A DNA stretch of 64,000 nt from Sorangium cellulosum So0157-2 (GCF_000418325.1 NC_021658.1:13868501-13932500); one strand, 5' to 3'. Positions 10,056 to 19,282 are shown, numbered from the stretch's first letter. Made by a program: numbers and translations. The notes: generated from the sequence alone by a model not told the origin.

Positions 10056-10208
10056 GGGGGGCAGATACTACGGCGGGGGCGGGCGCGGGAGAGATCCGGG
10101 GCGGCAGCGGCCGTCCGGCGCCGGCGCGGGGGCCCGGCCCCGGGGTCATGGCGCGCTGCCCTTCGCGCGAGCGGCGCAAGAGCGCCTCGGCTCGCCGCGG
10201 AGCGTCGC

Positions 10209-10236
10209 TTGCGGGCGCGCCGCAGTCGCCTATCCT
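10209..10236 (+). promoter_or_regulatory. predicted promoter of the Uma2 gene, leaderless type
   Basis: TTGCGG (10209-10214), a 16-bp spacer, then TATCCT (10231-10236). The -10 box ends six bases before the ATG at 10243, so transcription would start at or next to the start codon. No Shine-Dalgarno is visible. Confidence 0.5.
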
Positions 10237-10242
10237 CAGCCC

Positions 10243-10878
10243 ATGGTCGCCGTCGCTCCGCTGTCCGAGCCCTTGGCACCCCTGTCCGAGCCCTTGGCAC
10301 CCCCGTCCAGCGAGGGCGAGCAACGCTTCGTGATGTCCAACGTCTCCTGGGACGAGTACGTCGCGCTGCGCAAGCTGCTCGACGATCACCCGGGGCTGCG
10401 GATGACCTACTGCGAAGGGGTGCTCGAGCTCATGAGCCCGTCGGCGGACCACGAGGATGTGAAGACGCGCATCGGGCGCCTCGTCGAGCTGTGGGCGTTT
10501 GCGCGCCGCGTTCGCGTTTACGGCTACGGCTCGACCACGTACCGCCGCAAGAAGAGGCAGCGCGGCCTGGAGCCCGACGAGTGTTACTGCGTCGGCAAGG
10601 TGAACACGAAGCGGCCCGACATCGCGATCGAGGTGTTCATCACGAGCGGCGGCATCGACAAGCTCGACGTCTACCGGGGGCTCGGGGTGCCCGAGGTGTG
10701 GATCTGGAAGGAGGGACGCATCTCCGTCCACCGGCTGGGGGAGGGCGGGTACGAGCCGATCGAGCGGAGCGGGATGCTCCCCGAGCTCGATCTGGACGAG
10801 CTCGCGGAATGCGCGCGGATCCCCGATCAAGCGGACGCGGTCGACGCCTACTGGGCGCGGCTGAATCGCGGGGGATGA
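10243..10878 (+). CDS. Uma2 family (DUF820) putative endonuclease
   Basis: This 211-residue protein is of the Uma2/DUF820 group, a PD-(D/E)XK-like fold common in multiple copies in cyanobacteria and myxobacteria. Recognisable pieces are WDEYVALRKLLDDHPGLRMTYCEG at ~34-57, ELMSPSADHE at ~60-69, and the core RPDIAIEVFITSGGIDKLDVYRGLGVPEVWIWK at ~125-157. In the core, the D-(x)n-E spacing and the KLDVY turn are typical. The cellular role of Uma2 proteins is not established. An imperfect PLSEPLAP repeat makes up the first 20 residues. The ATG at 10243 fits a leaderless promoter. Confidence 0.8.
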   Translation: MVAVAPLSEPLAPLSEPLAPPSSEGEQRFVMSNVSWDEYVALRKLLDDHPGLRMTYCEGVLELMSPSADHEDVKTRIGRLVELWAFARRVRVYGYGSTTYRRKKRQRGLEPDECYCVGKVNTKRPDIAIEVFITSGGIDKLDVYRGLGVPEVWIWKEGRISVHRLGEGGYEPIERSGMLPELDLDELAECARIPDQADAVDAYWARLNRGG

Positions 10879-10967
10879 GCGGCGAACGCCGCCCCGCCGG
10901 GGGTCGGTCCCCGCGGGTCGGCCACCTACCAATGCCGCGCCGCTCGGGTTAGGGTGGCGCCGCCACG

Positions 10968-13900
10968 ATGTCGGAACGCCCGCCCGAGACGACCCTGACC
11001 CCCGAAGAGGCCGCGAAGCAGCGGGCGGTGTCCTACCTCGGGCGGGTCATCTCGAAGCGCTACCGCATCGACGAGGTCATCGCGATGGGCGGCATGGGCG
11101 CGGTCTACCGCGGCGAGCACGTGCACATGCACAAGCGCGTCGCGATCAAGATCCTGCACCCGGACACCGAGCGGCTCCCCGAGCTCGTGCAGCGCTTCGA
11201 GCGCGAGGCGATCGCCGGCGCCCACATCCAGCACCGGAACGTCGCGACCGCGACCGATTTCGGCGAGGCGGAGGACGGCTCGTTCTTCCTGGTCCTGGAG
11301 TACGTCCGCGGCACGACGCTCCACGAGATCATCCGGCGTGGGCCGATGCCCGCGGCGCGCGCCGCGCTGATCGCCCGGCAGATCGCGGCCGCCCTCGGGG
11401 CGACCCATGCGATGAGCATCGTCCACCGCGACGTGAAGCCGCGCAACGTGATGGTCGTCGAGCCGCAGGGCGACCTCGTGAAGCTCATCGACTTCGGGCT
11501 CGCGAAGGTGAGCGTCGACCAGCTCCGCCGCTCCGTCGCGTCGCCGGAGTCGACGCGGATGGAGGGGGAGTCGCTCCCGGTCCGGCTCACGACGGCCGGG
11601 GTGATCTTCGGGACGATCGCCTACCTCGCGCCCGAGTCGGCGCTGGGGATGGATTTCGTCGACGAGCGCGCGGACCTCTACGCCCTCGGCCTGATCTTCT
11701 ACGAGATGCTGGCCGGCAAGCACCCGTTCCTGGCCAAGGATCCGGTCGAGCTCTTCAACCAGCAGCGCAGCGCGCCCGTCCCGGCGATCGCCGAGCACGC
11801 GCCCGGCGTCGCGGTCCCGCCGGCCATCGAGGCGGTCGTGCGGCGCCTCCTCGAGAAGCAGCCGCGCGCCCGCTTCGAGAGCGCTGCGGAGCTGATCGCG
11901 GCGCTCGACGCGGCGTGCGCGGCGTCGGGGATCGTGATGGACGAGCCCAGGGCGGAGATGGGGTCGAGGGCCGAGATGACGTCGGTGCCCGCGATCGGCG
12001 AGGCGGCGCGGGTGCCGAGCAACCGTCCGCCGCTGCCCAGCGCCGCGCCGCCGCGCGAGCCGAGCAACCGGCCGCCGCCGCTGCCCAGCGCCGCGCCGCC
12101 GCGCGAGCCGAGCAACCGGCCGCCGCCGCTGCCCAGCGCCGCGCCGCCGCGCGAGCCGGAGGCGGGCTCCGGCGGCTCTTCGGCGATCCTCCTCGGGGAT
12201 TCGTGCCTGGTCTCGCTGACGGACGTCGCGGACGAGCTGGAGCCGGCCGCGCAGCGGGCCGCCGGCGAGCCGGCGGGCGGCGGCGCGAGCGCGCCGGAGC
12301 CGGCGCGCGCGGGCGATGAGGCGGAGGCGCGGGCGGAGGGCGAGGACGAGGAGGACGCCGCGAGCTACTCGCGGCCGACGCCGGTGCGCAACACGCCGAC
12401 CCTCGTCGCCGAGCTGACGCGCGACTCGCGCCCGACCGCGGTGGGCGGCGCGGCGTTCATGGCCCAGGTCGCCTTCTCGCGGGAAGAGGCCGCGCGCGAG
12501 GCTGCCTCCGCGGCGGGCGCGCCTTTGCCGCGATCGGCGGAGCCGACCGCGTCGCAGGAGCCGGCGCCGCTGGTCTCGACGCCTCCGCCGGAGGAGGCAC
12601 CGTCTCTTTCGCCAGCGGAGCCGGTACGGTCGCTGGAAGAGCCGGTGTCCGAGGAGCGGGAGGGCTCGGCCTCCACGCAGCCACCGATGAGGGCGACGCT
12701 GCCCGCGCCGTCGGAGCGTGGCCGGCCGGCGCCCCCGCCGGAGAAGCCGTCGCAGCCGGGCACGGCGGAGCTGCCAGCGCACGCGGTGGAGCGGGCGTCG
12801 TCGAAGCCGCCGTCATCGCCCGCGGCGGAGTCGGCGCCGTCGAAGCCGCCGTCATCGCCCGCGGCGGAGCCGGCGCCGTCGAAGCCGCCGTCATCGCCGT
12901 CGGCGGAGTCGGCGCCGTCGTCGCCCGCGGCGGAGTCGGCGCCGTCGAAGCCGCCGTCATCGCCCGCGGCGGAGTCGGCGCCGTCGAAGCCGCCGTCATC
13001 GCCCGCGGCGGAGTCGGCGCCGTCGAAGCCGCCGTCATCGCCCGCGGCGGAGTCGGCGCCGTCGAAGCCGCCGTCATCGCCCGCGGCGGAGTCGGCGCCG
13101 TCGAAGCCGCCGTCATCGCCCGCGGCGGAGTCGGCGCCGTCGAAGCCGCCGTCATCGCCCGCGGCGGAGTCGGCGCCGTCGAAGCCGCCGTCATCGCCCG
13201 CGGCGGAGTCGGCGCCGTCGAAGCCGCCGTCATCGCCCGCGGCGGAGTCGGCGCCGTCGAAGCCGCCGTCATTGCCGTCAGCGGAGCCGGCGCCGTCGAA
13301 GCCGCCGTCATCGCCGTCAGCGGAGCCGGCGCCGTCGTCGCCCGCGGCGGAGTCGGCGCCGTCGAAGCCGCCGGCTCCCTCCGCAGAGGACGCCGCGTCC
13401 GCGAAGACGCCCGTCTCGCCCGTGAAATCGCGGCCGCCGGTGGCCGAGCCGTCTCCCGCCACAGCGTCCGCACCGCAGCCGCCGGACGAGCCGCCCGCGG
13501 AGGACGACGCGCCCGCATCGGAGCCGACCTCCGAACGAATGAGCGGCTCGCGGCCCGCCTTCGCCCCCACGCTGCTGCGGGAGCTGGAGGCGGCCGAGGC
13601 GGAGCGCGTCGCCCGGGAGCGCGAGGAAGAAGCCAAGCGAAAGCTCGCCGAGGAGGCCGAGCGCGCCGCCAGAGAGCGCGAGGAAAAAGCCAGGCGGAAG
13701 CGCGCAGCCCAGGAGGCCCGCGCGTCGCGACGGCGCGACGAAGGCGCCGGCGGCCGCCTGGGCCGGCTCGCCCCGTACCTCGGCGGCGCCCTCATCGCTG
13801 TCGGCGTCATCGCAGCGCTCGCCAGCAGCGGGCGCGCCCCGCCCGAGCCGGAGCCCCAGCTCGGCCAGGCGGCGCCGGCCGCCAGCGCGCTCGCCACGAG

Positions 13901-14540
13901 CGAGCCCGCCCCGGCCGACGCGGCCGCCGCCGCGGAGGCCTCCGGGCCCACCGCCGCGGCGCCCGAGGACGCTGCGCAGGCATCGCCCGCGGCGCCCGAG
14001 GCGCCGGCCGAGCCACCGCCCGACGAGGCGACCCGGAAGGCGCTCACCGACGCGGCCCGGGCGCGCCGGTGGGTGAAGGCCGCCGAGGCGCTCAACCTGC
14101 TCGCCGAGCGCGATCCGACCGCGCTCCGCGAGCGCCCGGTCGCGATCGCGGCGCGCAACCTCGCCATCGCCATCTCGAAGACGGGCGAGGAGCTCGCCGA
14201 CCAGGTCTTCGACGCGCTCGCGCGCCGGTTCGGGACCGCCGGCCTCGACGTGCTCTACGAGATCGTCGAGACCCGGGGCCGCTCCACCCCGGCCACCCGC
14301 GCGGCGAAGCTGCTCCGCGATCCGGAGGTCGCGGCCCGCGGGACGCCGGCCGTCCGGATCTCCTTCGAGCTGCGCGACGCCACCTGCGGCGAGAAGATGC
14401 CGTTCCTCGACCGCGCCGTCTCCGAGGGCGACCAGCGCACCCTGGTCGTGCTCGAGACGGCGGTGAGGCCCTGTTACACGAAGAACCGCACCATCGACGA
14501 GGCGATCAAGAAGCTGAGGGCGCGGCTCGAAGGCGGCTGA
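10968..14540 (+). CDS. receptor-like Ser/Thr protein kinase with long Pro-rich repeat and one membrane segment
   Basis: This 1190-residue protein has an N-terminal Hanks-type kinase (~31-315). It contains the glycine loop MGGMGAVYRG, a catalytic HRDVKPRN near 154, DFGL near 175 and APE replaced by LAPES; all catalytic residues are present. A disordered region follows, with three 16-residue RPPPLPSAAPPREPSN-type repeats (~350-400) and then a 13-residue Pro/Ser/Ala repeat (~611-805). A highly charged coiled coil (~865-930) precedes a single membrane helix, YLGGALIAVGVIAALA (~940). The C-terminal ~230 residues, with a conserved-looking Cys pair near the end, would be periplasmic. It is probably a sensor kinase; the signal is unknown. 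Confidence 0.85.
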   Translation: MSERPPETTLTPEEAAKQRAVSYLGRVISKRYRIDEVIAMGGMGAVYRGEHVHMHKRVAIKILHPDTERLPELVQRFEREAIAGAHIQHRNVATATDFGEAEDGSFFLVLEYVRGTTLHEIIRRGPMPAARAALIARQIAAALGATHAMSIVHRDVKPRNVMVVEPQGDLVKLIDFGLAKVSVDQLRRSVASPESTRMEGESLPVRLTTAGVIFGTIAYLAPESALGMDFVDERADLYALGLIFYEMLAGKHPFLAKDPVELFNQQRSAPVPAIAEHAPGVAVPPAIEAVVRRLLEKQPRARFESAAELIAALDAACAASGIVMDEPRAEMGSRAEMTSVPAIGEAARVPSNRPPLPSAAPPREPSNRPPPLPSAAPPREPSNRPPPLPSAAPPREPEAGSGGSSAILLGDSCLVSLTDVADELEPAAQRAAGEPAGGGASAPEPARAGDEAEARAEGEDEEDAASYSRPTPVRNTPTLVAELTRDSRPTAVGGAAFMAQVAFSREEAAREAASAAGAPLPRSAEPTASQEPAPLVSTPPPEEAPSLSPAEPVRSLEEPVSEEREGSASTQPPMRATLPAPSERGRPAPPPEKPSQPGTAELPAHAVERASSKPPSSPAAESAPSKPPSSPAAEPAPSKPPSSPSAESAPSSPAAESAPSKPPSSPAAESAPSKPPSSPAAESAPSKPPSSPAAESAPSKPPSSPAAESAPSKPPSSPAAESAPSKPPSSPAAESAPSKPPSSPAAESAPSKPPSSPAAESAPSKPPSLPSAEPAPSKPPSSPSAEPAPSSPAAESAPSKPPAPSAEDAASAKTPVSPVKSRPPVAEPSPATASAPQPPDEPPAEDDAPASEPTSERMSGSRPAFAPTLLRELEAAEAERVAREREEEAKRKLAEEAERAAREREEKARRKRAAQEARASRRRDEGAGGRLGRLAPYLGGALIAVGVIAALASSGRAPPEPEPQLGQAAPAASALATSEPAPADAAAAAEASGPTAAAPEDAAQASPAAPEAPAEPPPDEATRKALTDAARARRWVKAAEALNLLAERDPTALRERPVAIAARNLAIAISKTGEELADQVFDALARRFGTAGLDVLYEIVETRGRSTPATRAAKLLRDPEVAARGTPAVRISFELRDATCGEKMPFLDRAVSEGDQRTLVVLETAVRPCYTKNRTIDEAIKKLRARLEGG
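12801..13375 (+). repeat. 39-bp coding tandem repeat in the kinase linker
   Basis: About fourteen copies of a 39-bp unit beginning TCGAAGCCGCCGTCATCGCC encode a 13-residue Pro/Ser/Ala/Glu unit. Central copies are identical at the DNA level, and a few copies carry in-frame shortening or Ala-to-Ser changes. Such identity suggests recent expansion, and copy number may vary between strains. Confidence 0.9.
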
Positions 14541-14574
14541 CGCCGGGGCGCTTGCGGGCGCCGCTCCGTCGCCG

Positions 14575-15621
14575 TCAGCCGAACCGGACGCGCTCCTCGA
14601 AGGGGACGTCGCCGACGTGCACGATCTCGCCGAGGACCCACGCGCGCTCGCCGCTGGCTGTGAGCGCGTCGATGGCGTTGTCGGCCGCGGCCTTGTCGAC
14701 GACCGCGACCAGGCCGACGCCGAGGTTGAAGGTGCGGCGCATCTCGGCTTCGTCGACGGGCCCGCCGCGCTGGAGCAGGTGGAAGATGGCGGGCCGCTGG
14801 TAGGAGCGGAGGTCGAGCTGAGCGCCGAGCCCGTCGGGCAGCACGCGCGGGAGGTTGCCCGGCAGGCCGCCGCCGGTGATGTGGGACAGCCCCCGGACCG
14901 CATCGCCGCAGGCGGCGAGGAGCGCGGTGATGGCGCGGGCGTAGATCCGTGTTGGCGTGAGCAGCGCGTCGCCGACGGTGGCGCCGAGCTCGTCGACGCG
15001 GTCGCTCATGCGCAGCCCCATCTCCTTCTCGAGCACCCGGCGGGCGAGCGAGTAGCCGTTGGAGTGCAGGCCGCTGGACGCGACGGCGAGCACGGCGTCG
15101 CCGGGGGCGATGCGCTTTCCGTCGAGGATGCGCGAGCGCTCGACGACGCCGACGGCGAAGCCGGCGAGGTCGTACTCGCCGTCGGCGTACATGCCGGGCA
15201 GCTCGGCGGTCTCGCCGCCGATGAGGGCGCAGCCTGCCTGCTTGCAGCCGTCGGCGATGCCGCGCACGACGGCCTCGCCGACGTCGACGTCGAGCTTTCC
15301 GGTGGCGAAGTAGTCGAGGAAAAAGAGCGGTCGTGCGCCGACGGTGAGGACGTCGTTGACGCACATGGCGACGAGGTCGATGCCGACGGTGTGGTGAACG
15401 CCGGTGGCGAAGGCGACCTTGAGCTTGGTGCCGACGCCGTCGGTGCCGCTGACGAGCACGGGCTCGGAGAGCCCGCCCGGCAGCGCGCACAGGCCGGCGA
15501 AGCCGCCGACGTCGGCGAGCACCTCGGGCGTGCGCGTCGGCTTGGCGAGCCGCTTGATGCGCTCGACGAGCGCGTCCCCTGCATCGATGTCGACCCCCGC
15601 TTCCCGGTATGTGACGCTCAT
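14575..15621 (-). CDS. purM: phosphoribosylformylglycinamidine cyclo-ligase (AIR synthetase)
   Basis: This 348-residue enzyme converts formylglycinamidine ribonucleotide to aminoimidazole ribonucleotide using ATP. It begins MSVTYREAGVDIDAGDALVERIK. It shows LVSGTDGVGTKLKVA at ~58-72, DLVAMCVNDVLTVGARPLFFLDY at ~81-103, the GGETAELPGMY signature at ~138-148 and SHITGGGLPGNLPR at ~240-253. The length is normal for the family. An in-frame ATG four codons upstream (15633) is an alternative start. It converges on the large kinase gene 34 bp away and is divergent from mutT. Confidence 0.96.
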   Translation of the reverse strand: MSVTYREAGVDIDAGDALVERIKRLAKPTRTPEVLADVGGFAGLCALPGGLSEPVLVSGTDGVGTKLKVAFATGVHHTVGIDLVAMCVNDVLTVGARPLFFLDYFATGKLDVDVGEAVVRGIADGCKQAGCALIGGETAELPGMYADGEYDLAGFAVGVVERSRILDGKRIAPGDAVLAVASSGLHSNGYSLARRVLEKEMGLRMSDRVDELGATVGDALLTPTRIYARAITALLAACGDAVRGLSHITGGGLPGNLPRVLPDGLGAQLDLRSYQRPAIFHLLQRGGPVDEAEMRRTFNLGVGLVAVVDKAAADNAIDALTASGERAWVLGEIVHVGDVPFEERVRFG

Positions 15622-16032
15622 GCGAGGCGCCATCCCATACCTCGGCGGCAAAGGGAAGCGGGCTCGCTCCCGGCGAGGCCGCCGCCTCGCTCCCGGCGAC
15701 GCTACCGCGCCTGCTCCCGGCCAGTCCCCCGCGCCGCTCGCGACGGCCGGCGGGCGCGGCGGCCTGCGGCTGAGGCACACCCCGCTGCACCGCCGCCGCA
15801 GGGCGGCGCAGCGCCGCACGGTCCCCCGAGCGCGGCCGCTCCTCGCGTCGAGGGCCGCCGCCCGGTCGCCCACACCGCGGCGCGCATTCTCCTTGCGTGT
15901 TATTCCGCTTTCCGGTGCGACTTTCTCGCTGGATCCGACCATCTCCGGCCGATGTCGATTCTTCGCTGCGGTGCTGTCGTGAGCGGCTCTCCGGCCTTGT
16001 CTTCTGCGCCGCGGTCGACATCCTAGGCGCCC
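15622..16032. other. divergent intergenic region between purM and mutT
   Basis: This 411-bp region has no supported gene; the frames crossing it are extensions of purM or shadows. A less GC-rich stretch at 15890-15960 (TTATTCCGCTTTCC and surroundings) is the likeliest place for the promoters. No riboswitch-like conserved core was recognised. Confidence 0.4.
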
Positions 16033-16461
16033 ATGTCCGCCGCGCCCGATCCGCCTCCTGCCCTCGTCCTCGTCGCCGCCGCCGTGGTCATCGAGCGCGG
16101 CCGCGTGCTGCTCACGCAGCGCAAGGTGGGCGCCCACCTCGCGGGCGCGTGGGAGTTTCCGGGCGGCAAGGTCGAGGCCGGCGAGGATCCACGGGACGCC
16201 CTCGTCCGCGAGCTGCGCGAGGAGATCGGCGTGGAGGCCCGCGTCGGCGACATCGTGGAGGTGACCTATCACCGCTATCCGGCGAAGCCGGTGCTGCTGC
16301 TCTTCTACGAGGCTTCCTTCGCCGAAGGGTCTCCCGCTCCGGCCGCGCTCGACGTCGCCGCCGTGCGCTGGGCCGAGGCGGCCGAGCTCCGGGACGAGCT
16401 CTTCCCGCCGGCCGACGTCGCGGTGCTCGCCAAGGTGCGCACGCGCCTCGCGGGAGCCTAG
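16033..16461 (+). CDS. mutT: Nudix hydrolase, MutT-like
   Basis: This 142-residue protein has a full Nudix box from GKVEAGEDP to REEIGV (~44-67), with the GX5EX7REUXEEXGU residues all present. MutT hydrolyses 8-oxo-dGTP and prevents A:T to C:G transversions. The preceding RVLLTQRKVGAHLAGAWEFPGGKVE segment and total length are close to MutT, but other Nudix substrates cannot be excluded. The ATG at 16033 gives the normal short N-terminus. Confidence 0.85.
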   Translation: MSAAPDPPPALVLVAAAVVIERGRVLLTQRKVGAHLAGAWEFPGGKVEAGEDPRDALVRELREEIGVEARVGDIVEVTYHRYPAKPVLLLFYEASFAEGSPAPAALDVAAVRWAEAAELRDELFPPADVAVLAKVRTRLAGA

Positions 16462-16515
16462 CCCCGCGTCGCCGGAGCGCGGATCGGCGCGAGCCGCCGC
16501 GCTCGTCGCTTCACG

Positions 16516-16998
16516 TCAGGCGCGTGCTCGCAGCCGTCGTCGGTGGCCCATCAGCGCGTCGAGGGAGAACGCGCCTGCGCCGCCGAGCGCGAGGGCGACC
16601 AGCCCCGCGATGTACAGCAGGTTGAGCTCGTGCCCGGGTGGGCCGAACACAGGCCCATCCGCCGTCAATCCGATGGTGTTGACGGCGCTGAACCCATGCT
16701 TGAGGTGAACGGAGAACATCGCCGTCAGCATCGTGGCAATGAGGGGAACGGCGACGATCGCGGTGAACGCGCCCGCGAGGACGGCGACGCCGCCGAGGAG
16801 CTCCACGAACGGCACCACCCAGGACATGAGCTTCGAAAAGGGGACGCCGAGCTGGGTGAGCAGCGCCTCGAACCTGGCGGGCCCTCTGCTGAGCTTCACC
16901 CAGCCATGCACGATGAAGCCATAGCCCATGACCAGGCGCAGGAGCAGGGGCGCCCATTGGCCGGCTCGGGCTTCGGGGATCGATGGTTTGTTCGTCAT
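16516..16998 (-). CDS. DoxX family membrane protein
   Basis: This 160-residue protein has four hydrophobic helices (~17-37, 55-75, 80-98 and 122-145). The DoxX motifs include LLRLVMGYGFIVHGWVKL near the N-terminus and VELLGGVAVLAGAF in helix two. DoxX proteins are inner-membrane proteins linked to quinone/thiol redox balance in some bacteria. AGGAG precedes ATG at 16998. It lies downstream of a CcdA-thioredoxin gene in the same direction, but the 37-bp hairpin array separates them, so independent transcription is likely. Confidence 0.85.
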   Translation of the reverse strand: MTNKPSIPEARAGQWAPLLLRLVMGYGFIVHGWVKLSRGPARFEALLTQLGVPFSKLMSWVVPFVELLGGVAVLAGAFTAIVAVPLIATMLTAMFSVHLKHGFSAVNTIGLTADGPVFGPPGHELNLLYIAGLVALALGGAGAFSLDALMGHRRRLRARA

Positions 16999-17050
16999 AC
17001 TAACGACGTCTCCTGACCGAGCGGGTACGAGGCACCCCGCGAGGCTCGGG

Positions 17051-17420
17051 TGGCTGGCGGGGCAGATGAGGGAGCGAGCCCCGCGGTTGGCTGGCGGGGC
17101 GGATGAGGGAGCGAGCCCCGCGGTTGGCTGGCGGGGCGGATGAGGGAGCGAGCCCCGCGGTTGGCTGGCGGGGCGGATGAGGGAGCGAGCCCCGCGGTTG
17201 GCTGGCGGGGCGGATGAGGGAGCGAGCCCCGCGGTTGGCTGGCGGGGCGGATGAGGGAGCGAGCCCCGCGGTTGGCTGGCGGGGCGGATGAGGGAGCGAG
17301 CCCCGCGGTTGGCTGGCGGGGCGGATGAGGGAGCGAGCCCCGCGGTTGGCTGGCGGGGCGGATGAGGGAGCGAGCCCCGCGGTTGGCTGGCGGGGCGGAT
17401 GAGGGAGCGAGCCCCGCCGT
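17051..17420. repeat. 37-bp tandem hairpin array, ten copies
   Basis: The sequence GCGAGCCCCGCGGTTGG recurs every 37 bp at 17074, 17111, 17148, 17185, 17222, 17259, 17296, 17333, 17370 and 17407. The interior units are identical and the end units diverged. Every unit contains a perfect 7-bp stem, GCCCCGC / GCGGGGC, around a 9-base loop. There are no variable spacers. The array fills the gap between the DoxX start and the CcdA-thioredoxin stop. Confidence 0.95.
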
Positions 17421-17439
17421 GGGGCTCGCCGTGGGGAGC

Positions 17440-18543
17440 TCACATGGCCGGGGGGCAAGCCTCGCCGCGGACGTCGCCGAGCAGGCTCGCGAGCCGCTGG
17501 CGGGGGAGCTCGCCGACGGCGCGCTCCACCTCCTGACCGGCGGCGTCGACGGTGAGGAACGTCGGCACGAAGCGCACGCCGTAGTGGGCCGCGAGGGCCT
17601 GCCCGCGAGGATCGTCGACCCGGACGCGCAGGACCGTGCCGGCCTCCTTGGCGCACCGCGCTTCGAGCTCCTTCACGAGCGGCGCCATGCGCTCGCACAC
17701 CGCGCAGTGCGCGCTCTCGAACTCGATCAGCCGAGGCATCCCCTCGGGAAGCGCGGCGTCGCCGGGGTCGACGGCGCCCTCCGGGGCCGCGCACGCCGAC
17801 GCGGGGCCGCTGTCGCAGGGCGCGCCTGCGGCCACGGCCACCGCGGGCGCCGGCGAGAGGGCGCCCAGACGGCCGGTCGCGAACGCGATCCCGAGGACCA
17901 CGAGCAGCGCCCCCGTCACGCGCTGGAGGGCCGGCGTGGCCGGCATCAGGCGGCGCGCGAGCGCGACGGCCGCGGGCCCGACGAAGGCCGCGACGACGAG
18001 CGGCGCGGCGAGGCCCGCGGCGTAGGCGCCGAGCTGAACCGCGCCGGCGAGCGGGCTGGCCCCCGCGCTCGCCGCGTAGGTCAGCGCGGCGCCGAGCACC
18101 GGGCCGACGCACGGCGTCCACCCTGCCGCGAAGGCGATCCCGAAGAGCATGCCCCCCCAGAAGCCGCCCGCGGCCGGCAGGCGGGCGAGGAGCGGGCGCG
18201 CCTCGCGCTCCAGCCACGGGAGGCGCAGCACGCCGAGCAGCTTCGCGCCGAAGAGCGCCAGGATCGCGCCGGATACGAGGGCGAGCGCGCGCCGGTGGGG
18301 CGCGAGGGCCGTGGCGATCGCCGACGCGCCGGCGCCGAGCGCGACGAGCACGAGCGCGAGGCCGATCGCGAAGCCGACGCCGGCGAGGCGCACGCTGCGG
18401 CTCGCCGCCGCGCGGTCGGGACCGCCGAGCGCCCCGGCGCCGCCGAGGGCCGACAGGTAGACCGGGAGCATCGGGAGCACGCAGGGCGACGCGAACGTCA
18501 GCAGCCCCGCGACGAAGAGCGTCAGCAATGAACCGAGCGTCAT
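17440..18543 (-). CDS. CcdA/DsbD-type transmembrane electron carrier fused to thioredoxin domain
   Basis: This 367-residue protein has six hydrophobic segments in residues ~1-235. The paired DsbD/CcdA motifs are FASPCVLPMLPVYL (~18-31) and AGWTPCVGPVLG (~140-151), each with its redox Cys-Pro environment. A thioredoxin-like domain follows (~268-360) with active site HCAVCERM and the cis-Pro region VRFVPTFLTVD. It should pass reducing equivalents across the inner membrane to periplasmic thiols. It follows the sigma/anti-sigma pair by 21 bp and may belong to their regulon. Confidence 0.88.
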   Translation of the reverse strand: MTLGSLLTLFVAGLLTFASPCVLPMLPVYLSALGGAGALGGPDRAAASRSVRLAGVGFAIGLALVLVALGAGASAIATALAPHRRALALVSGAILALFGAKLLGVLRLPWLEREARPLLARLPAAGGFWGGMLFGIAFAAGWTPCVGPVLGAALTYAASAGASPLAGAVQLGAYAAGLAAPLVVAAFVGPAAVALARRLMPATPALQRVTGALLVVLGIAFATGRLGALSPAPAVAVAAGAPCDSGPASACAAPEGAVDPGDAALPEGMPRLIEFESAHCAVCERMAPLVKELEARCAKEAGTVLRVRVDDPRGQALAAHYGVRFVPTFLTVDAAGQEVERAVGELPRQRLASLLGDVRGEACPPAM

Positions 18544-18564
18544 GGGTCCTCGTGGTGCACTGGA

Positions 18565-19282
18565 TCAGGGCCTGCCAAGCGCCGGCGCGAGCGCCGCCAC
18601 GTCCACTTCTGCGACAGCGAGCACCGGTTGCTCCACGCTCCTCGCGCAGATCGCGTTGCCGAGCGGCCCCCGGGTGCACCCCACGCCGCGCCCCGCGAGC
18701 GCGCGCGCCGCCGTCGCGGCGTCGGACCCGGGGGGCGGCACGAACACCGTGAGCGGCTTGTCCCCGCTCTCGTACATGAGCGCCGCCGTGCGCGTCTCTC
18801 CGATCTGGCAGAGGCGCGCCCCGAGCAGCCGGGCGCCGGACACCGCCGGGACCGTCACCGCGTAGCCGAGCTTCCCCTCGAGCCACCCGGCGACGGCGCC
18901 CGGATCGGACGACTCGAAGTCGCACGGGCGCTCGCGCGCGAAGCCGCGCACGTGGTGGCTCACGAGCTCGTCGGCCATCGCCGCGCCCACGCCTCGGCTC
19001 GGGCTGCCGACGAGCAGCGCGGCGGATCGCGAAGGGGCGGCGGCGGCGCGGCGCGCGCGCGCTCCGCGCGGCGGCCTCCGCCCGGTCGCGCAGGCGCTTC
19101 GGGACCTCCCCGTCCGCCTTCGCCACGAGCGCGCGCCGCACGCCGCCAAGGACCTCCGCGGCGCGCCGACAGGGCCCGCAGCCGGCGACGTGCGCCTCGA
19201 TCCGCGCGGCGTCCTCGGGGGTCACCTCGTCGTCGTGCCACGCCGAAATGTTCTCGAACCACTCGCGGTTGCACCCTGCCAT
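18565..19282 (-). CDS. zinc-finger anti-sigma factor, apparent frameshift near 19020-19060
   Basis: The first frame starts at ATG 19282 (AGGAG upstream) as MAGCNREWFENISAWHDDEVTPED. It shows the zf-HC2 pattern H-x3-C in HVAGCGPC (~31-38), typical of ZAS anti-sigma factors. Near the end of RRRRPFAIRR this frame turns into an arginine-rich shadow with no stop. The other frame continues naturally with ALLVGSPSRGVG, DELVSHHVRGFARERPCDF and GWLEGKLGY to a stop at 18565, as a C-terminal sensor domain. The switch falls in an extremely GC-rich tract. It is either a real mutation or a sequencing indel. The start overlaps the sigma-factor gene by 61 bp. Confidence 0.65.

Noticed and set aside
17051..17420. 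CRISPR array
   Set aside because: The 37-bp units are contiguous and identical, with no variable spacers, and no cas genes are in the window.
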